Assembly (NCBI GenBank): GCA_947475175.1 | Contig: CANJLN010000003.1 | Span: 1 to 64,000, forward strand | Origin: Alphaproteobacteria bacterium | Lineage (GTDB): Bacteria; Pseudomonadota; Alphaproteobacteria; Paracaedibacterales; CAIULA01 | Length of the DNA: 64,000 nucleotides | Direction: 5' to 3' | In this document: piece after piece, positions 26,600 through 36,345 of the stretch | Layout: every line of letters starts with the position of its first letter | Position numbering within the stretch: position 1 is the stretch's first letter | Made by a program: the position numbers and the translations under genes | Notes under the pieces: model-generated | Told to the model about the DNA's origin: nothing | Database searches by the model: none | What the model saw: the letters and a program-made list of their open reading frames with translations, nothing else

Positions 26600-27337
26600 T
26601 TATTTTTTCAAACTGAATGTGATCGTGCTTACCACACGAATCTTTTTCTCTAAGCTTCTTATTTCATTGTAGTCATGCTGATCACCGTAATTGTCTTTGC
26701 CAAGGATGCTAAATACCCCCTGATTGGCAGATCGAATAGGGCCGACCCTGGAACCTGAATCATTAGCAAATTGTAAAGCAGATTGACGAGCGGTTCTTGT
26801 TGCTTCTCCTATCATTTCTGGACGAAGCTCTATAAATTTCGTGTAGTGATAGCTTGGATCACCCGAGATAACGACTCCCTTTTTAATCAAAACACCTAAT
26901 TCACCAGTTGATTTTTTGACATGATCAACTTTGTTTGTTCTAAGAGTCACGGAGCCTTCTATAACGTAACGATTCTGAACTTCTTTTTGATCTCCCCACT
27001 CTCTGGCAAGTTTATCGGATACGCTTGAGGTAGCTGGTTTAATCTCCTCATCTTCAAAACCTTGCGATTTAAGGAATTCAAGGACAGCTTGTTTATCAGT
27101 CACCATCTTTTGGTCGAGTATAGCCAAATCATTACCGCTTGACTTGAAATTCAAGGTCCATACAGCGAGATCAGACTTGACTTCACGCTCTGACAATCCC
27201 TTGACAACAACAGTTCTGTCGTGTGTTTTGAATCTTTCAATAGCGCGTCCGATAAAATATCCACCGATTCCAGGGCCAGTGGCAATTGCTAAACCACAAG
27301 CAATAACTGTCAAACTTAAGCGTGTTTTGTTGTTCAT
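26600..27337 (-). CDS. SIMPL-domain (DUF541) protein
   Basis: 245 residues. One N-terminal membrane helix or signal (about 8-30, ending GGYFIGRAIERFK). The SIMPL/DUF541 region begins RTVVVKGLSEREVKSDLAVWTLNFKS and ends with the typical IRVVSTITFSLK. Family members are periplasmic or envelope proteins of unclear function; mammalian SIMPL gave the name. It stands alone. Confidence 0.85.
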   Translation of the reverse strand: MNNKTRLSLTVIACGLAIATGPGIGGYFIGRAIERFKTHDRTVVVKGLSEREVKSDLAVWTLNFKSSGNDLAILDQKMVTDKQAVLEFLKSQGFEDEEIKPATSSVSDKLAREWGDQKEVQNRYVIEGSVTLRTNKVDHVKKSTGELGVLIKKGVVISGDPSYHYTKFIELRPEMIGEATRTARQSALQFANDSGSRVGPIRSANQGVFSILGKDNYGDQHDYNEIRSLEKKIRVVSTITFSLKK

Positions 27338-27470
27338 AATAATAGGGTCGCCTTTATAGATAACATATTATCTTGATCATATCCTTAAGAGCGATCGAAT
27401 GGTAAGAGAGTATTTTAATTTTTACTTGCAGAATGGAAAATAAATGTTAGATAGTTGGGTGGGATGTGAA

Positions 27471-27498
27471 GATCCTCGGAACAAGTCCGAGGATGACA
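27471..27498. repeat. Palindromic repeat, type A, short form
   Basis: GATC followed by the palindrome CCTCGGAACAAGTCCGAGG and ATGACA. It faces the inverted copy at 27569-27596, about 70 bases away. Confidence 0.85.
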
Positions 27499-27568
27499 AT
27501 GTAGGGGCTGAAAATCACACATTGTACAAAATATGCAGAATAAAACTGCTGTCCTCGGACAGCAACAC

Positions 27569-27596
27569 TGTCATCCTCGGACTTGTTCCGAGGATC
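27569..27596. repeat. Palindromic repeat, type A, short form (inverted copy)
   Basis: The same 28-bp unit as 27471-27498 in the opposite direction. Just before it, GCTGTCCTCGGACAGC (about 27548-27563) is a degenerate partial copy. The repeat ends 24 bases before the GTG start of the phosphomannomutase gene. Confidence 0.85.
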
Positions 27597-27620
27597 TGAA
27601 ATTAAACTTAGGAACCAAAC

Positions 27621-28982
27621 GTGCACACATTTAATCCTCAAATCTTACGCGAATATGATATTCGTGGCACTTTTGGTGATAGCTTAAATGTTGAAGATGC
27701 TCTTTCCTTAGGTCTCCGTTTTGCTTACATGATGAGATCGCAAAATTTTAAAACAGTTAGTGTTGCTCGTGATGGTCGCCTAAGCTCGCCTGCTTTAATA
27801 AGCGCGCTTATTGACGGTCTTACTCAAGGTGGTATTGATGTGATTGATGTTGGTTTGGGGCCAACACCCATGCTTTATTATTCTATTAAACACTTAAAAA
27901 CAGATGCGGGCATTATGGTGACGGGGTCGCATAACCCAAGTCAGGATAATGGTTTTAAAATGGCTTTAACCCATAGACCTTTTTTTGGAAAAGATATTCA
28001 AGCCTTGGCAATTACACCAGAGGAAGTTGCTCCTGTAAGAGGCACAGTTCAGCAAGTTAGTGTTCAAAATGATTACATAGAAAGACTTCTACAAGATTAC
28101 AGGCCTGGAAACCGCCGCTTAAAAATAGCGTTTGATCCAGGCAATGGCGCTGCAGGTCATGTTGTTGAGGTACTCGCACAGTTGGGGCGACTAAATATCG
28201 ATTGTTATACTATTAATACAAAAATCGATGGCACGTTCCCAGCTCATCACCCAGATCCAACGGTCGCCGAAAATTTAGAACAGCTCATTGATTTAGTACG
28301 AAAAGAAAACTGTGACGCTGGTATTGCATTTGATGGTGATGCAGATCGCATCGGTGTTGTTGATTCCAAAGGACGTATTCTTTGGGGGGATCAGCTAATG
28401 GTTTTGTGGTCGCGTGATGTTTTAAAACGTCATCCAGGAGCAACCATTATTGCAGACGTCAAGGCCAGTCAGGTTTTGTTTGATGACATCGCAAACCATG
28501 GTGGTCATGCTATTATGGCACGAACGGGGCACTCTCTTATCAAGTCAAAAATAGCAGAAACAGGTGCCCTTTTAGCCGGTGAGATGAGCGGTCATATCTT
28601 TTTCGCCGATACCTATTATGGTTACGATGATGCGTTATATGCGGCGATTCGTTTATTAAATATCTTGCATGATAGCGTTTTTTCTTTGGCGGATCTTTTT
28701 GATCAAATTCCAAAACGTATTAATACCCCTGAAATTCGTATCCCTTGCACAGATGAGCGTAAATTCCAAATCGTTGAAGAAATAAAAGGTAAGCTTCGCC
28801 AAAGTGATGTCAAACTGAATGATATTGATGGAGTCCGTGTCACAACGGATGATGGATGGTGGTTGCTTCGTGCGTCCAATACCCAAGCTATCCTTGTTGC
28901 CAGGTGTGAATCGGACACACATGAGGGGCTTTCAAGGCTTCAGGCGCAGCTTGAGGAATACCTAGAGCCGTTTAGAGAGTAA
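27621..28982 (+). CDS. Phosphomannomutase/phosphoglucomutase
   Basis: An alpha-D-phosphohexomutase interconverting 1- and 6-phospho sugars for nucleotide sugars and surface polysaccharide. 453 residues. The phosphoserine loop is TGSHNPS, the Mg2+ loop DGDADRIG, and the sugar-binding loop GEMSGHIFF. The phosphate-binding loop RASNTQAILVARCE is near the end. GTG start at 27621 with AGGA ten bases upstream. AlgC/ManB is the closest type; it is not a GlmM. Confidence 0.92.
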   Translation: MHTFNPQILREYDIRGTFGDSLNVEDALSLGLRFAYMMRSQNFKTVSVARDGRLSSPALISALIDGLTQGGIDVIDVGLGPTPMLYYSIKHLKTDAGIMVTGSHNPSQDNGFKMALTHRPFFGKDIQALAITPEEVAPVRGTVQQVSVQNDYIERLLQDYRPGNRRLKIAFDPGNGAAGHVVEVLAQLGRLNIDCYTINTKIDGTFPAHHPDPTVAENLEQLIDLVRKENCDAGIAFDGDADRIGVVDSKGRILWGDQLMVLWSRDVLKRHPGATIIADVKASQVLFDDIANHGGHAIMARTGHSLIKSKIAETGALLAGEMSGHIFFADTYYGYDDALYAAIRLLNILHDSVFSLADLFDQIPKRINTPEIRIPCTDERKFQIVEEIKGKLRQSDVKLNDIDGVRVTTDDGWWLLRASNTQAILVARCESDTHEGLSRLQAQLEEYLEPFRE

Positions 28983-28997
28983 TGAAGTCGAATCTAA

Positions 28998-29046
28998 TTG
29001 GGCATATTCTTTATTTGTGCTATAGAATAAGATAATGAATAAAGAA
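28998..29046 (+). promoter_or_regulatory. Probable ftsK promoter with flanking inverted repeat
   Basis: TTGGGC (28998-29003), a 17-base spacer and TATAGA (29021-29026). A 9-bp inverted repeat TTCTTTATT (29008-29016) / AATAAAGAA (29038-29046) flanks the -10 box and could be an operator. Confidence 0.4.
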
Positions 29047-29083
29047 CAACCTAACTAAATCCAAATCATTTACAGTTTTTTTG

Positions 29084-31513
29084 ATGCTATCACCTAACTC
29101 TCAATTTCTCCCTCAAAGTGTTAAGAATTTCTTTGCACGCAGTCTGCGTGAATTGTCGGGATTTGCCCTCATTCTCTTTGCTCTTTGGCTTGGGCTTGCC
29201 ATTTGGGGATATTCTTCTCAAGATCCGTCTTTTAATACGGCAACTCAAAATGATCCAGCTAATTGGATGGGCACGGCAGGTGCAATCGTTTCCGATATTT
29301 TCTTGCAAAGTTTTGGATTGGCAAGCTTTTTGCTTTTAATCATTGGATTTGTTTGGGGGTGGAAATTAATTCGTCAAGAAACAAAAAATCTCAGCACCTT
29401 TCGTTTTGCTTTGGCAATTGTTGCAACCCTGCTTATGGGAATGTTTTTAATTGCGATTCCTTTTTTCACAAACGAACTTTCAACCGTTCGTGGTTCGTCT
29501 AATTGGTCAAAGATTCCTTGTGTCGGGGGCGTGTTTAGTTATCTTCTTCTTCTCAATTGGCAGCGCTTTCTTTATCAATTTCATTTTGTTTGGCTTTTAA
29601 AACCCTCCGTCCTCGCTTTTCTATTTTTATCAATTGTATTGGGTTGGTACAGCACAGGTCTTTCTCTAAGACAACTTTATAAAACTCTCCAAAAAGTCTA
29701 TGACGGATTTACTTGGTTTGTTATGACAGTTGGAAAAGGGGTTGGTTCTAGCTATCTGATCTCTCACAAAATCATCGAAAGCAAAAAGGTTAAACAGGCT
29801 AGCCTCTTTCCGGATGATGACTCTTTCTCATCTTTTGCATTGAAAGATCAATCAACCGATTTTGAAGAAGAGTCTTTTGATGCATTTTCTGGTTTTGAAG
29901 ATGACCTAAGTTCCTCTGCTGAAGAAACCGCTTTATCTGAAAATCAGCCCATCGGTAAAGTGACATCAAAGGCTCGGAAAACCGCTCAAAAGGCGTCAAC
30001 ATTTGAAATTCCTCAATCTGTTCTTTTAAGCGGTGAGTATCATTTACCACCTATAGAGCTTTTAGATCAAGCAACCTCAAAAACGACAAAAACAGTTCCA
30101 ATCGAGGTTCTTGAAAAAGCAGCAAAACTATTGATAACCGTTCTAGAGGAATTTGGAATTCGCGGTGAAATTGTTCAGATCCGTCCAGGCCCCGTTGTGA
30201 CCATGTATGAATTAAAGCCAGCCGCTGGTATTAAAACATCTCGTGTGATTGGTCTTTCAGACGATATTGCTCGTTCCATGAGTGCTTTGTCGGCTCGTAT
30301 TGCTGTTATTCCTGGGCAGAATGTGATTGGAATAGAACTTCCCAATCCTCAACGTCAAACCGTTTATTTAAAAGAATTGCTTGCAACAACTGAATACCAG
30401 CAATCGAAATATAATCTCCCATTGATTCTTGGTAAGGATATTGGCGGACAAGTGGCGATTGCTGATCTTTCCCGTATGCCGCATTTATTGGTTGCAGGTA
30501 CAACCGGTTCTGGTAAGTCCGTTTCCATCAACACAATGATTTTGTCGCTCCTTTTCAAATTCTCGCCTGATCAATGTAAGTTCATTATGATCGATCCAAA
30601 GATGCTTGAATTATCGGTGTATGACGAAATCCCACATTTGCTAGCTCCTGTTGTTACAGACTCTAAAAAGGCTGTTGTTGCTTTGAAATGGGCCGTGCGC
30701 GAAATGGAAAATCGTTATCGGTCGATGGCCAAACTTGGTGTTAGAAACATTGATGGATTTAATGAACGTCTCTTAGAAGCTCGTCAAACAGGTGAGATTC
30801 TGGTGCGTCGCATTCAAACAGGTTTTGATCCCGATACAGGTAAACCAATTTTTGAAAATCAAACGCTCGATTTTGAAACATTGCCGTATATCGTTGTTGT
30901 TGTCGATGAAATGGCTGATTTGATGCTTGTTGCTGGCAAGGAAATTGAATCAACGGTGCAAAGGCTTGCTCAAATGGCCCGTGCTGCAGGTATTCATTTG
31001 ATTATGGCAACGCAAAGACCTTCTGTTGATGTTATCACCGGTACAATTAAAGCTAACTTTCCAACACGTATTAGCTTTCAAGTCACTTCAAAAATTGATA
31101 GCCGTACTATTTTGAGCGAACAAGGCGCAGAACAACTATTAGGTCAAGGTGACATGCTGTATATGGCTGGAGGTGGTCGTATTTCTCGTGTTCATGGTCC
31201 TTTTATCAAGGATGATGAGGTTGAGCGCATTGTCAAATTCTTGAAATCTCAAGGGGAGCCGAATTACATTGAAAGTGTGACGGAAGATGATGATCAAGTA
31301 GCAACATCAGGTGGGGAGGCTGGTGGCGGTGATGAAACTTATCGCCAAGCGTTAGAGCTTGTGATGCGTGAAGGCAAAGCGACGACAAGTTTTATTCAAA
31401 GGCATCTTCAGATTGGTTATAACCGAGCAGCCCGTATTATGGATCAAATGGAAAAAGAAGGTGTTGTCAGCCCAGCGAACCACGTTGGTAAACGTGAAAT
31501 ATTACAACGGTGA
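29084..31513 (+). CDS. ftsK: DNA translocase FtsK
   Basis: FtsK anchors at the division septum and pumps chromosome ends toward dif for XerCD resolution. About 809 residues. Four membrane helices lie in the first 200 residues, then a short acidic Ser-rich linker. The RecA-like motor has Walker A GTTGSGKS (Lys478) and Walker B YIVVVVDEMADLM. A C-terminal winged-helix gamma domain (TSFIQRHLQIGYNRAARIMDQ) recognises KOPS. The frame opens with a TTG three bases earlier; the ATG at 29084 is preferred. lolA follows after four bases. Confidence 0.96.
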   Translation: MLSPNSQFLPQSVKNFFARSLRELSGFALILFALWLGLAIWGYSSQDPSFNTATQNDPANWMGTAGAIVSDIFLQSFGLASFLLLIIGFVWGWKLIRQETKNLSTFRFALAIVATLLMGMFLIAIPFFTNELSTVRGSSNWSKIPCVGGVFSYLLLLNWQRFLYQFHFVWLLKPSVLAFLFLSIVLGWYSTGLSLRQLYKTLQKVYDGFTWFVMTVGKGVGSSYLISHKIIESKKVKQASLFPDDDSFSSFALKDQSTDFEEESFDAFSGFEDDLSSSAEETALSENQPIGKVTSKARKTAQKASTFEIPQSVLLSGEYHLPPIELLDQATSKTTKTVPIEVLEKAAKLLITVLEEFGIRGEIVQIRPGPVVTMYELKPAAGIKTSRVIGLSDDIARSMSALSARIAVIPGQNVIGIELPNPQRQTVYLKELLATTEYQQSKYNLPLILGKDIGGQVAIADLSRMPHLLVAGTTGSGKSVSINTMILSLLFKFSPDQCKFIMIDPKMLELSVYDEIPHLLAPVVTDSKKAVVALKWAVREMENRYRSMAKLGVRNIDGFNERLLEARQTGEILVRRIQTGFDPDTGKPIFENQTLDFETLPYIVVVVDEMADLMLVAGKEIESTVQRLAQMARAAGIHLIMATQRPSVDVITGTIKANFPTRISFQVTSKIDSRTILSEQGAEQLLGQGDMLYMAGGGRISRVHGPFIKDDEVERIVKFLKSQGEPNYIESVTEDDDQVATSGGEAGGGDETYRQALELVMREGKATTSFIQRHLQIGYNRAARIMDQMEKEGVVSPANHVGKREILQR

Positions 31514-31517
31514 GTTT

Positions 31518-32135
31518 ATGATGAGAAAACTATTTTTAATTCTAATAAGTCTGTCTTTCGGTATAGCCCAATCTTCTGATGCGCCTCTGGATAAATCTCT
31601 TCTTACTCAAGTCGAAAACTATCTTAATGGCATCACAGAACTTGTTGCCGAGTTTACGCAAAATACGACAACGACTGGAAAGATATGGCTTAAGCGATCA
31701 ATCAAAGAGGGCGGTAAAATGCGTCTTGATTATGAACCACGGCTTCAACAACGTGTGGTCGCGCGAGACGATCAATTGTTTGTTTATGATTTAACTGACA
31801 AATCAGATCCATTACCTCAAAGCCTTTCGGGCATGCCTGCGGCTTTTATTTTGCAAAATAATATTTCTTTAGAAAAAGATGCAGCCGTAAAAAAGATTTC
31901 CAAAAGAAAAGATGGTAAATATTTGGATTTACAATTATCGAGTCCTGCGGATCTAACGCTTACCTTTAGTCTTTATGAGAATGGAAATATTAAAGATCTT
32001 GATGGATGGGTTCTGATTGATGCACAAGGACAAGAAATTGATGTGAAGCTAACAAAAGTCAACGTTAACGATCCAACGCTTGTTTCTGATTCTTTGTTTG
32101 CAGCTCCTTTTAAAGATTTTATTTTTTATCAATAA
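31518..32135 (+). CDS. lolA: Outer-membrane lipoprotein carrier LolA
   Basis: LolA ferries lipoproteins (such as BamB) through the periplasm to the outer membrane. About 205 residues. A signal peptide (MMRKLFLILISLSFGIAQSS) is followed by the LolA beta-sandwich with VENYLNGITELVAEFTQ and GGKMRLDYEPRLQQRVVARDDQLFVYD. Start 31518 or 31521 (two adjacent ATGs). The frame is open far upstream inside ftsK, but only these starts give a signal peptide. The ftsK-lolA order is common in alphaproteobacteria. The 3' end overlaps the converging binding-protein gene by 17 bases. Confidence 0.92.
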   Translation: MMRKLFLILISLSFGIAQSSDAPLDKSLLTQVENYLNGITELVAEFTQNTTTTGKIWLKRSIKEGGKMRLDYEPRLQQRVVARDDQLFVYDLTDKSDPLPQSLSGMPAAFILQNNISLEKDAAVKKISKRKDGKYLDLQLSSPADLTLTFSLYENGNIKDLDGWVLIDAQGQEIDVKLTKVNVNDPTLVSDSLFAAPFKDFIFYQ

Positions 32136-33453
32136 TGGCTTGCGCTTCTTGCGCTGCAATATTCAAAGCTTCCTGAGTGGATCGATTGTTATTCAATGCA
32201 GCTTCAATCCCGTCGATAATTTTTTCACGAGCAGTACCATAGTTAGAAAGCCTAATGCCATTTGGCAGATCTTGTTGTTTGCGTTCAATAACTTGTTCAA
32301 CTGCAGCCTTTGCCGCTGGATTACCTTGGTAAAATGCTCCTTCTTTTGTGCGCTTATATGCCCCCATTGTTGTTGGCAAATAACCTGTAGTTTCGTGCCA
32401 TCTTTGTTGCACTTTCTCACTGGCTAAGTAATTAAGGAATTTTTTAACACCCTTGTAAGAAGGATGTCCGCTTAAAGCCCAAATGGATGTCCCTCCAATA
32501 TTCAATGCATACGGACCATTTGGCAGCATTTGTCTCCAATAGGGATACGTGCCAACCCCAACACCAAATCCTTTGTCGCTGACAAAAGAGAGACGGTTTG
32601 CTCCTTGCAATAGCATAGCACATTCTTGCTTTATAAATTTCTCTTCCGCTTTTTCGCTTATACGTCCTGAATAGACATAATACTCTTTTGATGCCCATTC
32701 GGAAAATTTGTTTACCTGATCTACAAAATGTTTTGTATTAATTAAAAGCTTGGGTGAATCCCCTAAGAATCCATTTTTTTCTGTGGCAAAAGGAATATTA
32801 TGAACAACAGAGAAATGTTCTAGCAAATAAGCCGCCGGCCACGCCGTTGTGAAGGCGACATGTCCTGCCTCTTGAAGTTTCTTTGCATAAATCTCCATTT
32901 CCTCCCACGTTTCTGGAGCACGGTCAGGCAGGCCTGCTTTTTTAAAAATATCTTTGTTGTAAAATAAAATGGCTGTTGAGCAATTGAACGGCAATGAATA
33001 AAGCGAAGCTTTCGTTTTTCCGGGCTCTTTAAAAGAATAGAACTCTTTTATCACTGGCACAAAATTAGCCCCTTCAACGTCAATCAAAGTGTATAGGGGG
33101 ATGGTGTCACTTTTTTGGTGAAAAATTGTCAGCGTATTATATTCAGACACCATCAACAAGTGGGGGCGCTTTGAAGGATCTTTTTCTTGAAAAGTATTGT
33201 GAAAGCTTTCTGTGTAATTCCCGCCGTACTCCAAAACAACCTTGTAGGATGAATTTTTGTTAAAGTCAGAAACGACGTCCTGCAGCGTCTTTTCTAAAAA
33301 TCCACTCAGCGCATGTCTAAAGCGAATTTCCTGAGGTGTTCTTTGCGAAAAAATAGTCCATCCGCCCCATACCACGAGGCCCAATAAAACACTGAGAAAA
33401 ACAGGTTTAATAAAACGAGAGCATTGACAGTAAGCCATGGATGATTTTCTCAT
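32119..33453 (-). CDS. ABC transporter substrate-binding protein (UgpB-like)
   Basis: 444 residues of the family 1 extracellular solute-binding type. An N-terminal helix (FIKPVFLSVLLGLVVWGGWTIFS) serves as signal or anchor. The pattern IRFRHALSGFLEKTLQDVVSDFNKN, FNCSTAILFYNKDIFKKAGL, PETWEEMEIYAKKL and GGTSIWALSGHPSYKGVKKFLNYLAS matches glycerol-3-phosphate binding proteins (UgpB). No permease or ATPase gene is adjacent, so partners must be elsewhere. The lhgO gene diverges from it. Confidence 0.85.
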   Translation of the reverse strand: MRKSSMAYCQCSRFIKPVFLSVLLGLVVWGGWTIFSQRTPQEIRFRHALSGFLEKTLQDVVSDFNKNSSYKVVLEYGGNYTESFHNTFQEKDPSKRPHLLMVSEYNTLTIFHQKSDTIPLYTLIDVEGANFVPVIKEFYSFKEPGKTKASLYSLPFNCSTAILFYNKDIFKKAGLPDRAPETWEEMEIYAKKLQEAGHVAFTTAWPAAYLLEHFSVVHNIPFATEKNGFLGDSPKLLINTKHFVDQVNKFSEWASKEYYVYSGRISEKAEEKFIKQECAMLLQGANRLSFVSDKGFGVGVGTYPYWRQMLPNGPYALNIGGTSIWALSGHPSYKGVKKFLNYLASEKVQQRWHETTGYLPTTMGAYKRTKEGAFYQGNPAAKAAVEQVIERKQQDLPNGIRLSNYGTAREKIIDGIEAALNNNRSTQEALNIAAQEAQAIIDKK

Positions 33454-33609
33454 TATGATCAGTTGTGAATAGTACTTTTATATAAGGGGTGTAAAAAAAA
33501 GGGAATTAAATTCGGTTGCAGGTTTGTGTGCAAAAAAACTTCAGAGTTGTATTAATCTGGATAAATGAGCTAGATTGCTCTAACCCATTTTAGTTTTGTG
33601 AGTTTTTAA

Positions 33610-34818
33610 ATGCATTCAGATTTTCTTATTATTGGTGCGGGAATTGTTGGTCTTACAATCGCGCACGAACTTAGAAAAAAGTATCCCTCATCTCAGATTG
33701 CAATTTTAGAAAAAGAATCAGATGTTGCTTATCACTCCAGTGGCAGAAACAGCGGTGTTTTACATTCAGGCGTTTACTACAGCCAAGATAGCTTAAAAGC
33801 GAAATTTGTGGTGCAAGGCAATAAGCTTATGAGAGCCTTTTGCCAAGACAAAGGCATTTCCATTAATGAAACAAAAAAACTCATTCTTTGTAGCCATGAA
33901 AGTGAACTGCCTGAACTTTTTAAGTTGGTTGAGAAATCAAAACTCAATGGTGTTGAGCATGAACTGATCACCTCAAAAGAGGTGGCAGCTATAGAGCCCT
34001 TGGCTAAAACTGTTGAGCATGCGCTTTTCTCTCCAACAACAGCCAATATTGATCCTTTAAAGGTTTGCTTAGCGTTAAAAGAAGATCTTATATCCAAGGG
34101 TATTACCTTCTATTTTGAAACAGCTTTTTTATCAGCAAAAGAAAACGTAATTATAACAAAAGATGGCAGACAATTCACTTCTTCCATGGTTATTAATTGT
34201 GCCGGTCTTTACGCTGATAAAATTGCCCATAATTATGGGATTGGAAAGCACCTTTACATCATTCCGTTTAAAGGGATCTATTTAAAAATTAAAGATGATG
34301 ACTTCAAGTTAAGAACAAACCTTTACCCTGTTCCAAACCCTGCATGGCCATTTTTGGGCGTTCATTTTACAGTGGATGCTTATAATAATGTAAAAATTGG
34401 CCCAACGGCGATCCCTGCATTTTGGCGTGAAAACTATAGCGGTTTTAAGCAATTTAAATTGGATGAAGCTATTAGAATTCTTGGGTTAGAAGCAAAACTC
34501 TTCTTGAAAAACTCTTTTAATTTTAGAGATCTCGCTATTGAAGAAATGAAAAAATTTAATCGTTCATTCTTTCTAAATGAAGCTTTTAAATTAGTTAACA
34601 AGAAACCAACGAATCCTAAGTACGAATGGTTAAGGCCTGGTATTAGAGCACAGCTTATCGATTTGCGTACAAATGAATTAGTTAATGACTTTTTGGTAGA
34701 ACGTGGCCCCAACAGTATTCACGTTTTAAACGCTGTTTCTCCAGCGTTTACCTGTGGGTTCGCTTTTGCTGAATGGATTGTAGAGCAATTTGTAGAAAGC
34801 TCTTTAAAAAAGCTCTAA
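33610..34818 (+). CDS. lhgO: L-2-hydroxyglutarate oxidase (LhgO-like)
   Basis: An FAD-dependent oxidoreductase of the DAO family that oxidises L-2-hydroxyglutarate to 2-oxoglutarate, feeding electrons to the respiratory chain. 402 residues. The dinucleotide motif is IIGAGIVGLTIAHEL, and the family-typical substrate-side loop SSGRNSGVLHSGVYY follows at about 40. NCAGLYADKIA and a late VLNAVSPAFTCGFAFAEWIV complete the pattern. The stop overlaps the converging helicase gene by four bases. Confidence 0.88.
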   Translation: MHSDFLIIGAGIVGLTIAHELRKKYPSSQIAILEKESDVAYHSSGRNSGVLHSGVYYSQDSLKAKFVVQGNKLMRAFCQDKGISINETKKLILCSHESELPELFKLVEKSKLNGVEHELITSKEVAAIEPLAKTVEHALFSPTTANIDPLKVCLALKEDLISKGITFYFETAFLSAKENVIITKDGRQFTSSMVINCAGLYADKIAHNYGIGKHLYIIPFKGIYLKIKDDDFKLRTNLYPVPNPAWPFLGVHFTVDAYNNVKIGPTAIPAFWRENYSGFKQFKLDEAIRILGLEAKLFLKNSFNFRDLAIEEMKKFNRSFFLNEAFKLVNKKPTNPKYEWLRPGIRAQLIDLRTNELVNDFLVERGPNSIHVLNAVSPAFTCGFAFAEWIVEQFVESSLKKL

Positions 34819-36221
34819 TCTTTTTCTAAAGAAAAATGCTTTTGTGACACTTTTTTAAGAATAAACGCTGGCGCGAATTCACCAAAGCCAACAACATTCT
34901 CAGGGTGCTCATAAGAAGGAAAGCGCTCTTTTCTAACGTACTTGTGTGGCATTTTCTGAGAAGGTGAAACAGGCGATTTTGGTTCAACAGATTCTTTGAT
35001 TTCAGCAGAAACTTTTCTTTCAACAGGCGCCTTAAGCTCAGGTTTTTTAATTTCTGGTTTTTTAGTCCCAGGAGCTTTAAAAGGTTTTTCTTTTTCGAAA
35101 GGAATAGAAAATACAGGGATTTGCTGCTGAATAAACTTCTCAACAGCCATCCATAATTTTTTATCTTTTTCAGTTTCAGTGACCAAAGTAAAAGCTTTAC
35201 CTGTTTGTCCAGCTCTGCCGGTACGTCCAATACGATGAACGTAATCTTCGGCGTTAATCGGAACATCAAAGTTAATGACAAGACCTAATTTGTCAACATC
35301 AAGGCCACGTGCTGCCACATCGCTTGCAACAAGCGTGGATGCAGGGTTTTCTTTAAAGTCTTTTAACGTTTTATTTCGTGTCGTTTGCGTTAAATCACCA
35401 TGCAATCCTTCAACGTCAAAACCATGACGCTTTAAAGAGGAAACCAAAATAGATATCTCGCTTTTGCGATTGCAAAAAATAATGTTCGGTGTGTCTTTAC
35501 CAAAGCTAGATAATAGATGCCTGACGGCCTCTCTTTTTTGTCTTGGACCGACGGCAACGTAATGTTGTTCAATCGTGGCCGCTGTCCGCTCTTCTGGAGT
35601 GATTATGATTTTCTTAGGTTGCACCAAGTACGTATCAACTAGTTTTTTAATTTCATCGGCCAGTGTTGCACTAAACAGAAGTGTTTGGCGATTTCTAGGC
35701 AACATTGCCATAAGACGATTCACATCAGGAATGAATCCCATATCCAGCATTCTATCAGCTTCATCTATGACCACATATTTGGTCTCCAAAAGCATGATCT
35801 TGCCACGTTCTAATAAATCTAAAAGACGTCCCGGTGTGGCAATTAAAACATCCACGCCTTGTTGCAGAATTTTTTCTTGTTGTGTCAGTGATTCGCCACC
35901 AACAAGCAACGCTGCTTTTAAGCTATATGATTTTGCATATGTATTGAAATTTTCAAGAACTTGCAGAGCAAGTTCACGCGTTGGCTCTAAAATAATAGCA
36001 CGAGGCATACGTGCCTTTGCTCTCGAGTCGCTTAAAATCTCAATTAAGGGTAATAAAAATCCCGCCGTTTTGCCTGTCCCAGTTTGAGCGCAAGCTAAAA
36101 TATCCTGTCCACGCAAAGCATAAGGTATAGCCTGCTGTTGAACGGGAGTTGGGGTGTGATACCCTAGTGAAGCAATTGTTTCACATAATTTGGAAGAAAG
36201 GCCTAGTTTTGAAAATCCCAT
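34815..36221 (-). CDS. DEAD-box RNA helicase (RhlE type)
   Basis: An ATP-dependent RNA unwinding enzyme for ribosome assembly or mRNA turnover. About 468 residues from the ATG at 36221 (MGFSKLGLSSKL). The frame is open to 36284 but homologues begin at the Q-motif region. Motifs: AQTGTGKT (I), PTRELALQ (Ia), VIDEADRMLDMGF (II), SATLADE (III), DVAARGLD (V) and HRIGRTGRAG (VI). The roughly 100-residue tail is rich in Lys, Pro and Glu (KKPEIKKPELKAP), as in many RhlE-like proteins. Confidence 0.93.
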   Translation of the reverse strand: MGFSKLGLSSKLCETIASLGYHTPTPVQQQAIPYALRGQDILACAQTGTGKTAGFLLPLIEILSDSRAKARMPRAIILEPTRELALQVLENFNTYAKSYSLKAALLVGGESLTQQEKILQQGVDVLIATPGRLLDLLERGKIMLLETKYVVIDEADRMLDMGFIPDVNRLMAMLPRNRQTLLFSATLADEIKKLVDTYLVQPKKIIITPEERTAATIEQHYVAVGPRQKREAVRHLLSSFGKDTPNIIFCNRKSEISILVSSLKRHGFDVEGLHGDLTQTTRNKTLKDFKENPASTLVASDVAARGLDVDKLGLVINFDVPINAEDYVHRIGRTGRAGQTGKAFTLVTETEKDKKLWMAVEKFIQQQIPVFSIPFEKEKPFKAPGTKKPEIKKPELKAPVERKVSAEIKESVEPKSPVSPSQKMPHKYVRKERFPSYEHPENVVGFGEFAPAFILKKVSQKHFSLEKD

Positions 36222-36345
36222 TGGGTCTTTTATTAAATAAAAATCATGAGTCAATATATGTTGATTATTGGGGATAATAATCAAATTGTCAATAAAACGT
36301 TGAGAGAAAACTTAGTCTTTGTGGTAGAGCGTGATAGGAAAACAC

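Noticed and set aside
34826-35281. 151-codon frame within the helicase gene
   Set aside because: Same strand, other frame; Leu/Lys-rich shadow of the Lys/Pro-rich tail.
35575-36087. 170-codon plus-strand frame opposite the helicase motor domain
   Set aside because: Antisense to conserved DEAD-box motifs; no start signal.
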